From positions 1 through 33,686 of the forward strand of contig CAMMRL010000029.1 of NCBI GenBank assembly GCA_946499275.1: a stretch of DNA of 33,686 nucleotides. Reading direction: 5' to 3'. Shown here piece after piece: positions 8,268 through 17,923 of this stretch. This stretch comes from an uncultured Clostridia bacterium (GTDB taxonomy: Bacteria > Bacillota > Clostridia > Oscillospirales > Acutalibacteraceae). A program made the translations under genes and the position numbers. Under the pieces are notes generated by a model. It saw only the letters and a list, made by a program, of their open reading frames with translations. It was not told the origin of the DNA and ran no database searches. The stretch's first letter is position 1; every line of letters starts with the position of its first letter.

Positions 8268-10862
8268 TCATTCTCCTCCCTTCAAATCCGCGACGTGCCA
8301 GCCGCGTGCCGGGATTTCCATCCCGTCCCTATGAGCGGCGGTTGACCCGTAGTTCACATAAATCCTGGTTCCGTCTTCATAGGTTGTACGGCTGATATCC
8401 CCCTCTGTGCTGTGCTCGGTGATGGCAAGCCCCGCCACCGGAGCCAGCGCCTGCTGAATATCGCGCGCCGCTTGCGCGAGACTGTCACGGTTTTCCTGGA
8501 AGCCGGATGAGAACAGGAAGTCGAAGTCCGTATCCTTCACCGTCTCATTCGAGACGGCAAAAAGCTTTGCATACAGCCCGGACCCGGTCTCGATGCTCTT
8601 TAGGCGGAGAGTATCCAAGTCCTGCACATAGTTGGCGGCCGGTCCTGTATAGGATACCGTGCCGGAATACACCATCTGTATCCATGGAATCTCTTTGGTA
8701 AGCAGCGGATGGTTCGGCGCAGCAAGCGGCAGATTATAACAAAGCCCGGTGCTTCCCGCAAGATAGGCGTTCAGTCCATCGGAAGCGATGTTCAGTTCCT
8801 TTTGAGTCAGCCCCTCCGCCAGGTTGCGGACGGTCTGTTCCATTTCGCCTCGGCTGACGATAGCGCCGTTGGTATAATCGGTGTAGATATCCCGGCCCAG
8901 GTTGGGGAAGGCGACACCCGTCATTCCGGCTTTCACCATCTGGCCGCTCATAGCTTCGGCATTTTTCAGCATCTTATCGGGACGGAGCATATAAGCCGAA
9001 AGCCCGTCTGCATCCATGTAATAGGTGGAAGCCCGATAATCCGGCTTAAACGCCGATTCGCTGGTGAGAAACTTCGACGAATCGCCGTTCACCGAAAACC
9101 CGTCGAACCAAGAGTCGCGGTAAACATAGGGGAAATCCGCCGCTAGGTACAGGCTGGAACCGGCGGCTGCACAGGCCTCGTTCAGCGCCTGCAGGCCGCT
9201 TTTCCCACCCAGCTTGCTCTCCGGATCATACCGGTCGGCCATACGGCTGCGCAAACCGCCTTTCCGCCAACCGCTCAGCACCAGATCGGGGGTCTGGCCT
9301 ACCGCTTCTCCAAACCACTCCGCAATTTCCAGGGATTGGTCGAAACTGGTAAGCACCTCCGTTACCTGTCGGGGGATACCCGCAATGGGACGGTTTACGT
9401 CGATCGCACCGATCGTCTCTACCACAAAGGGGACTTCTGTTGAATCCAAAGCGGTCCAACCCTGTTCGTTACGGTAATAGTCCCGCAGGGTATTGGCCAT
9501 TTCGGAGTATCCCGCATCCGGTTCCAGCAGGAAGTAACGCAGGACGATATCGTCCCGAACCGCCTCTTTGGGATATACCGGCACTCGATTTTCCGGCGAA
9601 GCATCCAAGGAAAGCAGCGCGGAATCGAGCAGCAGGTACCGGGTGGAGACGTAGGGCAGGCTTCCGTCCACCCTAGGGCCATCGGCCCGGATACTGGCAA
9701 TCGCGGCATTTTGCTCGATAACCGCCACAAAGGGAGCATCCGGCGACGCAATCCCGAAAGCCGGCAGGAACAAGGAAGGCGACTCCGAAGAACGGTCCTG
9801 CACAAGCTTCCCATAATCGACTCCATAAACCCGCTCATTATAGATCGGCACTCCGGGGGAAACCGTCTGGGAGAAATCCAGCACCGCCCCACTGTTGTGG
9901 GGCAACACCGCATAACCGTCCTGGCGATTCTCCGGCGATCCAAAATAGCGCAGCACCTCGATTTCGGTCACTTTCAATCCTTCGGTAGTCTCGATCTCGC
10001 TGACCGGCACCCGGACGGTAAAGCCATCCGCATTCAGCCGGTACTCCAGCGCAACTTTGATGTGCTGGTCGCCCGAGGAATCTTCCATATAGCCGCAAGC
10101 AGCCTGGTCCGTCTCTAAATCTTCCATCGTATAGCCGATCCCCGAAAGGATGGTCTCGGTTTTCTGCAGTTCCAATTTGGAAGGGGTGTTTTTGAGCACA
10201 TAGATGTCTATCTCTTCGAGCTTCGGGAAGCGTTCCAGCAGACTGTCGCGTGTCTGTATGCTTTCCACCTCTTTTAGCGAAATCCGCCCATAGACACGGC
10301 GTAGGAAAGCGGAGTCGGAAGTGGATTCCACCTTGGGCAGCACATCCTGCTCAAAGCGGTCCGCGGGGATTGCCTGGGGCGCCAGATAAACTTTCTGTTT
10401 CTGCCCAAAATAGTAGGTCACGCGAAGGCCGTCCTCCAGCGGGTCGAAGACCACTTGGCCGTAATTGGTACAGTCCTTGGAACTGTCCCATTCCTTCGTT
10501 ACATCCCGTTCATCGCTTGTAGAAAGAAGCAGCTGGCCGGAAGCCGTCTTTTCCTGGCCCGCGTCAAACCGGCCCTCCGGGTTGGAACGCCACACCTGCG
10601 AACCGTCCCGGTTCACCACGGCGATTTCCGCCGTTTTGGGGCTGTACAGCAACCGGAATGTACCGTTGTCCGCAACCTCCGTCATGGCATCGAGCTGCGC
10701 GTCACCGGCTTCAATTTTCACCTGGTTACCATCTTCAAAGCTGTCAATCTCGGCACTGTCGAAACGTGGGAAGTAATCCGTCTGCGCGGCACATCCGCTT
10801 AACATGATTGCCGCCATGGCCGCCCCAAGGACGGCGCGTTTCCCTTTTGTCAACCGTTTCAT
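8268..10862 (-). CDS. DUF5696-type lipoprotein, large
   Basis: An 864-aa predicted lipoprotein with lipobox IMLSGC (Cys24). I recognise the overall sequence as the DUF5696 family from memory; no function is known to me. The N-terminal ~400 residues look beta-rich (a sandwich-type domain with many short strands). The C-terminal half (from about TEVPFVVETIGAIDVNRP) looks like a barrel: PDLVLSGWRKGG, SSLYLAADFPYVYRDSWFDGF, MTGVAFPNLGRDIYTDY and ELNIASDGLNAYLAG. This layout resembles retaining glycosidases with an N-terminal beta-sandwich. The start at ATG 10862 (AAAGGG 8-9 nt upstream) is preferred over ATG 10886. It is placed between the YIP1 gene and permease pair 2, so it could be an extracellular glycan-processing or presenting lipoprotein. 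Confidence 0.85.
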   Translation of the reverse strand: MKRLTKGKRAVLGAAMAAIMLSGCAAQTDYFPRFDSAEIDSFEDGNQVKIEAGDAQLDAMTEVADNGTFRLLYSPKTAEIAVVNRDGSQVWRSNPEGRFDAGQEKTASGQLLLSTSDERDVTKEWDSSKDCTNYGQVVFDPLEDGLRVTYYFGQKQKVYLAPQAIPADRFEQDVLPKVESTSDSAFLRRVYGRISLKEVESIQTRDSLLERFPKLEEIDIYVLKNTPSKLELQKTETILSGIGYTMEDLETDQAACGYMEDSSGDQHIKVALEYRLNADGFTVRVPVSEIETTEGLKVTEIEVLRYFGSPENRQDGYAVLPHNSGAVLDFSQTVSPGVPIYNERVYGVDYGKLVQDRSSESPSLFLPAFGIASPDAPFVAVIEQNAAIASIRADGPRVDGSLPYVSTRYLLLDSALLSLDASPENRVPVYPKEAVRDDIVLRYFLLEPDAGYSEMANTLRDYYRNEQGWTALDSTEVPFVVETIGAIDVNRPIAGIPRQVTEVLTSFDQSLEIAEWFGEAVGQTPDLVLSGWRKGGLRSRMADRYDPESKLGGKSGLQALNEACAAAGSSLYLAADFPYVYRDSWFDGFSVNGDSSKFLTSESAFKPDYRASTYYMDADGLSAYMLRPDKMLKNAEAMSGQMVKAGMTGVAFPNLGRDIYTDYTNGAIVSRGEMEQTVRNLAEGLTQKELNIASDGLNAYLAGSTGLCYNLPLAAPNHPLLTKEIPWIQMVYSGTVSYTGPAANYVQDLDTLRLKSIETGSGLYAKLFAVSNETVKDTDFDFLFSSGFQENRDSLAQAARDIQQALAPVAGLAITEHSTEGDISRTTYEDGTRIYVNYGSTAAHRDGMEIPARGWHVADLKGGE

Positions 10863-10899
10863 AGTCACGGCCCTTTCTGTTTGCATGTCTGGTGGAAGC

Positions 10900-11550
10900 T
10901 TACAGCCGAAGCCGAACTTCCATATAAATGCTTTGTATATAGTCCACCAGCTTGTCGGTTATGCTGGCAAACAGGATGGCGACAAAAATAATCAGCAGCA
11001 TGGCGGCAACCGTCACCACCAAAAGCACAACCGTTTTGAGTGGCGAGAACTGGTGAACAGTCATGTTGCCGCAGAACAAGAGTACTCCCGACCAGAGGAG
11101 GGCGAAGCCCAGGATATAGGTGATAAATACGCCTTCCTCCGCCGTAACAACACGGGTCAGCAGAGTCGCCGGAATGGTAATGATGATATAAGGGGTAAGG
11201 GCGTAGCAGGAAAACTGGAATATTTCCCGCATCGTGCCCTCTCCGTCAAAGATGGTCGATACCATCCAGTTCGCCACCACAAAGAGGAGGAACGGGATCA
11301 GGATATCCGTCAGCTCCCGCAGGACGTTGAATTCGAAGGGGTTGAACTCGCTAAATAAAAAGCCTGTATATTGCAGGTTGAAGACCCGTGTGAACAGGGC
11401 CAAAAGCAACAGTAGAAACGCCGCTCCAAGGGAACCGGCATGCTCATATTTCAGTTCACCGTATCCATAGAAAGGGCGGACCACTACCGTGAGCGAATAC
11501 CGCAATGTCCGCAGCAGGTGGAGCGCACCGGATTTTGTTTTGGTACTCAT
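10900..11550 (-). CDS. YIP1 family integral membrane protein
   Basis: A 216-aa membrane protein with five clear hydrophobic segments (about 40-56, 82-99, 117-136, 141-160, 172-196). It resembles the YIP1 domain family, whose bacterial members have no established role. The N-terminus is basic and cytoplasmic. The start at ATG 11550 overlaps the stop of the NHL/TPR gene in an ATGA, a coupling signature; an in-frame ATG at 11604 inside the upstream gene is less likely. The conserved placement beside the single-pass NHL/TPR protein and the DUF5696 lipoprotein suggests a membrane complex attached to the importer (inference). Confidence 0.85.
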   Translation of the reverse strand: MSTKTKSGALHLLRTLRYSLTVVVRPFYGYGELKYEHAGSLGAAFLLLLLALFTRVFNLQYTGFLFSEFNPFEFNVLRELTDILIPFLLFVVANWMVSTIFDGEGTMREIFQFSCYALTPYIIITIPATLLTRVVTAEEGVFITYILGFALLWSGVLLFCGNMTVHQFSPLKTVVLLVVTVAAMLLIIFVAILFASITDKLVDYIQSIYMEVRLRL

Positions 11551-13097
11551 GCCGCTTTCCCGTCCTTTCTCCGTCGATGCCAACGCACCATGCCCCAGAG
11601 CCAACCAGCCCCGGCCAGAACCAGAATACCGATTACCACCGGGCCGAACCAGTCGGCGATGATCCCGGAGCGATGTTCCTCATACGCTTTGGAATACCAT
11701 TCCCGGTTGTTCCCCATCTCAAAATAGCGCATGGCCTCTTCGTACCGGCCGTCACGATAGGCGGCCTTTCCCATTCCGGTGTACGCCATATCGAAATTGG
11801 AACTCTTATCCATAACTTGCTTCCAAAGCTGCTCCGCCTCGGCATAATTGCCTGCGGAGTATTCGCCCAATGCGCTGTTGATCAGACGCGCGTATTCGGT
11901 GCGAGTAAACACGGTAACAAGCCCGGTGTTCTTGTCGGCGACCGCCATCCGCTCGCCCCAAGATTCCAGGGCGACCGGTGTTTGAAAGCCGCCGGCGTTC
12001 GTTCCTTGCCCGGTAAAGGCATAGAGCAGATTCCCGTCGTGATCGTAGGTGAAAATATGCTTACGGTTGTTGTCCAGCAGGCTGTAAGTCCCGTTGGTGC
12101 CGCAGGCCACATCCATAATTTGCGATACCCCCGAAAAAGCGGGCGCGGTCTCCTGCAGATCCTCAATATCGCCCACCGGAGGGAAAAAGCCCTTGCGGCG
12201 CAGGATATCCTGGCCGCTCATATTCAAGCGACGGACAACCGCCCCCTGCTCACTGCCTTCCCGGCTTTGGACCTGCGCCACAATAAGATCGGCGTCGACT
12301 GCCGCAGTCGTGGCGAATAGGAAGCCCTCGTCATCCAGGCAGAGGTTATTGTACTCGATCGGTACAAAGTTGGACATACGATCCCTTTGCTCGTCCGTGG
12401 AAAACTTTTTCCAAAGCATTTCCCAGGGATCGGGATTGACCTTGGCCGCCGCCAGGAAACCTTCAAACGTTCCTTCCGGAGAAAGCGTGATGATACCCTG
12501 GTTCACAAAGGCGGCGACGATAAAAATGCGTCCAGACTCATCCACAACCAGCTTCTGCGGCTTATAGACAAAGTCGTCGGCAAATCCGCTGCCTTCCGGA
12601 GACCCGTAAATCTCCAAAAGCTTTCCTTCGTCGTCCATGCGGACCACCCGATTGTTCTCGGTATCGGCAACGAATATTTCGCCTTCCGGGGTGACAAACA
12701 CGCCCTCGGGCTTGTTGAAGGTTTCAAGTCCCTCCGCTCCCTGCGCCCCGGTGTACTCGCGCGAAAAGGTGAGATCCGGATTCAACTGCACAATCCGGTT
12801 GTGTCCAGTGTCTACGATATAGAGCCGTCCCTGCTCGTCGGTATACAGGTCCGAGATGCTGTCAAAGCTCCCGCACCCCAAAGCCTGCCCGTCCAGCACG
12901 ATCTCGATTTGATACGGATCCGGGCAGTTAACCGAGCGGCCCCAATAGTTATAGGTGTAGCTCTCCTGCGAAAGCTCGTGGAGCGAAGTCTCGTCTGTGT
13001 CCGGTTCCTGTGCGTTGGCCGAAAACAAACCCGTCCCGCTCAAAAACAGGAGAGCGGCCAACAGTGTGGCGGAACGTTTGGCCCAGCCGATTCCCAT
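11547..13097 (-). CDS. Secreted, membrane-anchored NHL-repeat / TPR protein
   Basis: A 516-aa protein with a signal peptide (cleavage after about A29, SANA|Q). NHL-type beta-propeller blades follow (for example LYTDEQGRLYIVDTGHNRIVQL, VFVTPEGEIFVADTENNRVVRM, LVVDESGRIFIVAAF), up to about residue 390. Two TPR-like helix pairs come next (SALGEYSAGNYAEAEQLWKQ; AAYRDGRYEEAMRYFEMG), then a single membrane helix (about 483-504) and a basic cytoplasmic tail RWHRRRKDGKAA. This predicts an extracellular propeller anchored at the C-terminus. The start at ATG 13097 has GGGGAGG 9 nt upstream; a TTG nine bases earlier is too close to that site. Its stop overlaps the YIP1 start. A scaffold or sensor role is inference. 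Confidence 0.87.
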   Translation of the reverse strand: MGIGWAKRSATLLAALLFLSGTGLFSANAQEPDTDETSLHELSQESYTYNYWGRSVNCPDPYQIEIVLDGQALGCGSFDSISDLYTDEQGRLYIVDTGHNRIVQLNPDLTFSREYTGAQGAEGLETFNKPEGVFVTPEGEIFVADTENNRVVRMDDEGKLLEIYGSPEGSGFADDFVYKPQKLVVDESGRIFIVAAFVNQGIITLSPEGTFEGFLAAAKVNPDPWEMLWKKFSTDEQRDRMSNFVPIEYNNLCLDDEGFLFATTAAVDADLIVAQVQSREGSEQGAVVRRLNMSGQDILRRKGFFPPVGDIEDLQETAPAFSGVSQIMDVACGTNGTYSLLDNNRKHIFTYDHDGNLLYAFTGQGTNAGGFQTPVALESWGERMAVADKNTGLVTVFTRTEYARLINSALGEYSAGNYAEAEQLWKQVMDKSSNFDMAYTGMGKAAYRDGRYEEAMRYFEMGNNREWYSKAYEEHRSGIIADWFGPVVIGILVLAGAGWLWGMVRWHRRRKDGKAA

Positions 13098-13112
13098 ATG
13101 GCGCAACCTCCC

Positions 13113-14078
13113 CTATTCCTTCATTCCTGATGTGGTCATTGTATCGATAATGTTGCTCTGCGCTAAGATGAAGATAATGATCGGCACGCTAATGAGCAAC
13201 AGACCGACCGCGGACCCCGCACCCGCTCTCGCCACGCCTCCCGTAAGGATGCTATTGAGCGCGTAAGGCAGGTTTTTGAGTTCCTCGCTGCGGATGTAGA
13301 AGCCGATGTTGCCGCCCGTATTCCACAGGTTCTGCGCAGAAAAGATGATCAGCGTCAGCCAAGCGGGCTTCATCGCCGGCATAACGATTTTGAAAAAGAT
13401 CCTCGGTTGACGAGCGCCGTCTATCAGGGCGGCCTCCAGGATACTGTCGGGCAATGTCTCCATAAACTGCTTCATCAAAAACAGGCCCAGCGGCTGCCCT
13501 ATAGCGGGGATGATGACCGCCCAATACGTATCCATCCAACCAAGCCCCGACATGATCAGCATGTTGGGCACGGAGGTGATAATCGGCGAGAACATCAGCG
13601 CCGCGGTTACCATGGCGAAAAACGCCTTGGAACCCGGGAACTCATATTTGCCCAGCACATACGCCGCCATCGAGGCAAAGATGACGTGGGCGGCCGTGCC
13701 GGCGGCTGTGATCAAGATCGTATTGAATACATAGCGGGAAAAAGGGACCCAGGATTCGCCCATCAGGGCGCTCAGGTCGGAAAAGTTCTCCAACGTAGGG
13801 CGCTGCGGGAAAAGCTTCGGGGGAAAAAGGAACAACTCGTCCGAAGGCTTAAAGGCATTGCAGATGGTGTAGACAATCGGTAGAATAAACACCAGTCCGA
13901 ACAGGCCCAACGCCACAACATTGAGTATCTCCCCGAATATCCGGCGGTTAAGCTGAATACCGAACGCACTGCGGATTTTGTGCCTCACCCAGGCGCTTCC
14001 CCGGCGGAAAGCGCGGACTCCGGAGGAAACAGTGGACAGCGTGCCGGAGACGGCGCGTCGTATTTTGCGATTTTCCAT
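13113..14078 (-). CDS. Carbohydrate ABC transporter permease (MalG-like), pair 1
   Basis: A 321-aa CUT1-family permease with a long basic N-terminus (~50 residues) before the first membrane segment. The EAA loop is SILEAALIDGARQPRIFFKIVMPAMKPAW. Its ATG immediately follows the TAA of the partner gene, with AAGGGTGGG about 8 nt upstream. With the next gene upstream it forms permease pair 1, which adjoins the two solute-binding genes and so is the likely channel for them. Confidence 0.93.
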   Translation of the reverse strand: MENRKIRRAVSGTLSTVSSGVRAFRRGSAWVRHKIRSAFGIQLNRRIFGEILNVVALGLFGLVFILPIVYTICNAFKPSDELFLFPPKLFPQRPTLENFSDLSALMGESWVPFSRYVFNTILITAAGTAAHVIFASMAAYVLGKYEFPGSKAFFAMVTAALMFSPIITSVPNMLIMSGLGWMDTYWAVIIPAIGQPLGLFLMKQFMETLPDSILEAALIDGARQPRIFFKIVMPAMKPAWLTLIIFSAQNLWNTGGNIGFYIRSEELKNLPYALNSILTGGVARAGAGSAVGLLLISVPIIIFILAQSNIIDTMTTSGMKE

Positions 14079-14990
14079 TTATCTGCCCACCCTTCTCAAA
14101 AGCATGTTGACGAGCTTGTTTGCCCCCAGCATCATCAAGAAGAGAACCGTGGCGATGGCCGAAGCATATCCCAGCTCGAAACGGAGATAGCCATAGTCGT
14201 AGAGGTGATTGACCACGGTAAGGGCGGCGTTGTTTGTGCTCGGGAAGCCCGCCAGCACCATCGTGACCTCATGCACGGAGAAAGAGGACGTAATGCTCAT
14301 GATGGCGCCGAACATCAGCTGGGGCTTCATCATCGGCAGGGTGATGAACCAAAGTTCCTGCCAACGGTTGCGGATACCGTCCACACTCGCCGCTTCATAA
14401 TACTGCCGGTCGATGTTGCGCAGGCCCGCGACAAACGAAAGGAAGCCCGCTCCCATACTGGTCCAAATCACGCAAATAATGACGACCCCCAAGATGTACT
14501 TCTCATCCAGCAACCAGGAAATCGGCTCGTCAATCAGATTCAGGCTCATTAGGAAGCCGTTAATATACCCGTATTCGTCGCTGCTGAAGAGGATCCCCCA
14601 AATGGAATAGATAGCTGAAGACATGGTGGGGGCATAGAAAACGAGGACGAACAGCGTGCGAAGCGGGCGCACCATTTCGTTAATCAGCCAGGCCAAGAAC
14701 AGGCTCAAAAGATACCCTACCGGCCCGGTGACAAGCGCGATGACAAACGTGTTTTTCAACGCCTGCACGAAGGAAGCGTCCTGTGTAAACATACGGACAT
14801 AGTTATCAAACCCGACAAACCTTGCCGGTTCCAGTAGATTGTTATAAGTAAAGCTATTCCAGAGCGAAATTAACACAGGCAATACCGTAAACACGAAGAA
14901 CACCAAAGCGTAAGGCAGTAAAAACAGGTAAAAAACCTTACTCTTCCAGATGCGCCGTAGAAACGGTTCCCGGGCATACTGTGTTCTCAT
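14079..14990 (-). CDS. Carbohydrate ABC transporter permease (UgpA/MalF-like), pair 1
   Basis: A 303-aa CUT1-family permease with six predicted membrane helices. The EAA loop is QYYEAASVDGIRNRWQELWFITLPMMKPQ. Its ATG overlaps the TGA of the sandwich/SBP fusion gene (ATGA), so it should be translated coupled to that gene. Partner of the downstream MalG-like permease. The tight link to the fusion protein suggests they work together. Confidence 0.93.
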   Translation of the reverse strand: MRTQYAREPFLRRIWKSKVFYLFLLPYALVFFVFTVLPVLISLWNSFTYNNLLEPARFVGFDNYVRMFTQDASFVQALKNTFVIALVTGPVGYLLSLFLAWLINEMVRPLRTLFVLVFYAPTMSSAIYSIWGILFSSDEYGYINGFLMSLNLIDEPISWLLDEKYILGVVIICVIWTSMGAGFLSFVAGLRNIDRQYYEAASVDGIRNRWQELWFITLPMMKPQLMFGAIMSITSSFSVHEVTMVLAGFPSTNNAALTVVNHLYDYGYLRFELGYASAIATVLFLMMLGANKLVNMLLRRVGR

Positions 14991-17893
14991 TCCGCCGCTC
15001 CCTCCTCGCCGGGCGAACTGGTGGTCAATCCGAATTCCGTCCGCTTTAGATTGATCTCTTCATTAATAAGCCGGACATAATCCAGCATGGTTTCCCTTGG
15101 ATCATCCCCGTTAAGCACAACGGTGCGCAGGGCATTCTCCACATGGCGGCTGGTATAGTAACCGCCCGGCACTTCCGGCATCGCCTTGGCCCACTTGATC
15201 TGTTCCGACAGGGCGTTGAAGTCCCTCTTGGACCAGTCCAGATTGCCAAGCGCTTCAATATTGGCCGTCTGTAACCGCGCCGCAGGACCCATGATGGTTT
15301 CCAGCTCCTTGGCGTAGTCGGTTTGGGTGGGCGCGTCGGTCCACCATTTCAAAAACTCCCAAGCAGCTTCCTGATGGGTGCTGTTCGACATGATCATGGC
15401 GCCGCTCGATACACTGCGGACCGAACGGTCGATCGTCCCGTCCGGCTTAAGCGTGCCGGGGATCGGATCCATTTCCCACAGCCCACGGATTTCCGGGGCA
15501 TAAACGATCAGGTTATTGTACAGGCTGTAGTTGGAGATAACAATGGGAGTCTCGCCGGAACGGAAACGGTTCGCCGTATCAAAGGTCAAAGGCATCCCAT
15601 AGTTGGTGTAAAACTTCGTCAATTCCTGGAAGCTCTGGAGCGCCACCTCGCTGTCAAGAGCGGAGGCCACTCCGCCGGGTGCATATACCTCGCCGCCGTT
15701 TTGATACAGCAGCGTGCAAAGCAGCGTGATCGCCGCTACCGGATTGGTTCCAAGGTCGCTCGGGCTGGTACGGGAATCCTTACCGTCCAACAGGAATCCC
15801 ATATTGTTCTGCGAAAGCACAGGGATCATCTGGATCAGGTCGTCCCAGGTCTGCGGCTTTTCCAGCCCCAGCTTTTCCAGCAGGTCCGTACGGGTGAACA
15901 TCATCAGGAAGCCCTGTGTTTCCGGCAATGCATACACCCCGCCCTCAAAGCGGAACGGATCGACCGCCGCAGGATAAAAACGCTCCAGCACTTCCTCCAG
16001 GTCAGAAAATTGGGTAAGGTCAACCGCCGCTTTACGGGTGGCGTAGTTGATCGGCTCCGCCACGCCGACGTTAAGCCATACGTCGGGGCCGTTGCCGGTT
16101 GCCACGGACGGCATGACCGAATCGAGCGTCACGATCTGTAGATCGACAGACACGCCCGTACGGGGTGTAAAGTCGGTACGAGTCATATTGCTGAGCACCT
16201 GGGCATAGTCGCGACTGGTAGCCAGCCATACCTTAATGCTTTCCTGTCCCTTCTCATCGTCCGAATCAAAGGTATTGTAATCCTGCACAAAGGACGCAAA
16301 GAACAGCTGGATCTCATGCCATAGCCCGCCCCAAAAGCCGTCGTCCGCCTTGGGAAGGGGCGAACCCGGCGCAGCGATATCGATATAATCGAGAGCGAGC
16401 GAACGCTGTTTGGATTCCATAATCCAGGTGCTGAGCGCCGCGATGTTGTTCTGGAACGCCTGAAAGCGGGATGGAATTTCATAAGGACGATCCACAAAGC
16501 CGCGGAGCTGGCGCACCAGCCGGTCAAGCGCCACCAGGTCGGAACCCGTCAGCCCGGACGTCTGCATGATATCGTTTATAATCTGTTCTAGCTCGTCCGC
16601 CTTGACGCCCATCTCCGCAATGGTCTCCGGAATTTCACGGTCCAGAGAATAGTCTCGGTTGGTATCGGGGTTCGAACCGGTAATCATCAGGATTTCCGAG
16701 TAAATCTCGTTGAGATCCATCATGACATTTTCGGCACGGCCCAAGATCTCGCCCAAATCGCCCAAGGTAGCCGTCAGGGAGATTTCATGCTCCCCTTCGG
16801 TCAGATGAAACAGGCAGGGGTTTCCCTCGGCGTCGGTTAATGTATATATCTGCCATTTATTGTCGTATGTAAACTGAAGATGTTCCGCCTCGGCAAAGGG
16901 CGTTTTCCCATCAATCTGTAGCACGCGGTTGGAGAAAAACGCCTTGGAGTAGTTCTGCTTGCAGCGGAATCGTATCTCGTATAAGCCTTCCTTCTCAATA
17001 TAGCCAGTATTCCAGATTAATTCCTGGCCGGCCACGCCCCAACTTTCTCCGCCGACCATGTTCAGACTGATTTTTGAACCTTTATAGGGTTCGGTGACCG
17101 CGGAAGTACGGTCGGAAGAGGGGATTAATACAGCGTCGCTGCGATAAATCGACGCTTCGCCCTGGATACGGTAACTCTGGTCGCCAAGCGGGTAATCGCC
17201 GTAACCTGCCTTCACTTCCTCATAACTGGGGAGGACGGAAGGCGCACGCAGTTCAATCCAACGGATCCGCAGGCTCCCGCGCTGGACGCGGAGGGTCAGC
17301 TGATTTTTTCCGCTGTGTAGTTCGAAAGAAAAAGGTTCGTTAAAATAGCCCTCGCTGTCACGCAGGGCCCGTTCAGAATAACGCTCTGTCTCTACCTGAG
17401 TGGGACGGATATCGTTTCCACTGGAATCCGTTTCAATATAATCGAGTTCATTTTTATAATAACGTTCCATTGCCAGCTGCGAAGCTTCCTGGAAGGGAGA
17501 TTTTCCATCCAACAGCATTTCCATCTCCACGGGACCGCTTCCGCCTGGGGCCGTCTCGCAGTATACCCAGATCTGATACTGTGCGTCGGAGCCGGACTCC
17601 ACCGTCCAGGTGACTTCTTGTTCTTCCCCGATCTCGATTGTCTGGACATCCTCGTCGACGGTAATGAATTCGCCTTCCCCCGCCAACAACGAAGCCCCCT
17701 CCAAGCGTATGGGTTCGCCGTCGTAAGCCGGAGCCTTGGCTGCGCTTAGGTATTCCCTGTAGCCGATTCCCTCTGTGGCCGTTTCCGCAGCTACGGACGG
17801 CTCTTCCTGCTCTGTTTCCGCGGCCAGTACGCCGGGTACGCCGGATACCAATAATGCCGCGCAAAGCAGCAATGCGCACAGTTTTTTTCTCAC
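14987..17893 (-). CDS. Secreted fusion: beta-sandwich modules plus solute-binding domain
   Basis: A 968-aa protein starting at GTG 17893 (AAGGGG 9 nt upstream). The signal peptide ends near GVLA|A (about residue 24), and there is no lipobox Cys, unusual for a Gram-positive ABC binding protein. Residues ~30-540 contain two related sandwich-like stretches with a repeated motif (VEMEMLLDGKSPFQEASQL and VLQIDGKTPFAEAEHLQF), as in carbohydrate-binding modules, then a helical linker. From about residue 550 (SIKVWLATSRDYAQVLSNM) to the C-terminus is a family-1 extracellular solute-binding domain (ATGNGPDVWLNVGVAEPINY, GGVYALPETQGFLMMFTRTDLLEKLGL, WEFLKWWTDAPTQTDYAKELE). It probably presents polymer or oligosaccharide to permease pair 1. 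How it stays on the cell is unclear. Confidence 0.88.
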   Translation of the reverse strand: MRKKLCALLLCAALLVSGVPGVLAAETEQEEPSVAAETATEGIGYREYLSAAKAPAYDGEPIRLEGASLLAGEGEFITVDEDVQTIEIGEEQEVTWTVESGSDAQYQIWVYCETAPGGSGPVEMEMLLDGKSPFQEASQLAMERYYKNELDYIETDSSGNDIRPTQVETERYSERALRDSEGYFNEPFSFELHSGKNQLTLRVQRGSLRIRWIELRAPSVLPSYEEVKAGYGDYPLGDQSYRIQGEASIYRSDAVLIPSSDRTSAVTEPYKGSKISLNMVGGESWGVAGQELIWNTGYIEKEGLYEIRFRCKQNYSKAFFSNRVLQIDGKTPFAEAEHLQFTYDNKWQIYTLTDAEGNPCLFHLTEGEHEISLTATLGDLGEILGRAENVMMDLNEIYSEILMITGSNPDTNRDYSLDREIPETIAEMGVKADELEQIINDIMQTSGLTGSDLVALDRLVRQLRGFVDRPYEIPSRFQAFQNNIAALSTWIMESKQRSLALDYIDIAAPGSPLPKADDGFWGGLWHEIQLFFASFVQDYNTFDSDDEKGQESIKVWLATSRDYAQVLSNMTRTDFTPRTGVSVDLQIVTLDSVMPSVATGNGPDVWLNVGVAEPINYATRKAAVDLTQFSDLEEVLERFYPAAVDPFRFEGGVYALPETQGFLMMFTRTDLLEKLGLEKPQTWDDLIQMIPVLSQNNMGFLLDGKDSRTSPSDLGTNPVAAITLLCTLLYQNGGEVYAPGGVASALDSEVALQSFQELTKFYTNYGMPLTFDTANRFRSGETPIVISNYSLYNNLIVYAPEIRGLWEMDPIPGTLKPDGTIDRSVRSVSSGAMIMSNSTHQEAAWEFLKWWTDAPTQTDYAKELETIMGPAARLQTANIEALGNLDWSKRDFNALSEQIKWAKAMPEVPGGYYTSRHVENALRTVVLNGDDPRETMLDYVRLINEEINLKRTEFGLTTSSPGEEGAAE

Positions 17894-17923
17894 AGATGGT
17901 TCCCCTTTCGCGGGACCAAGCGC

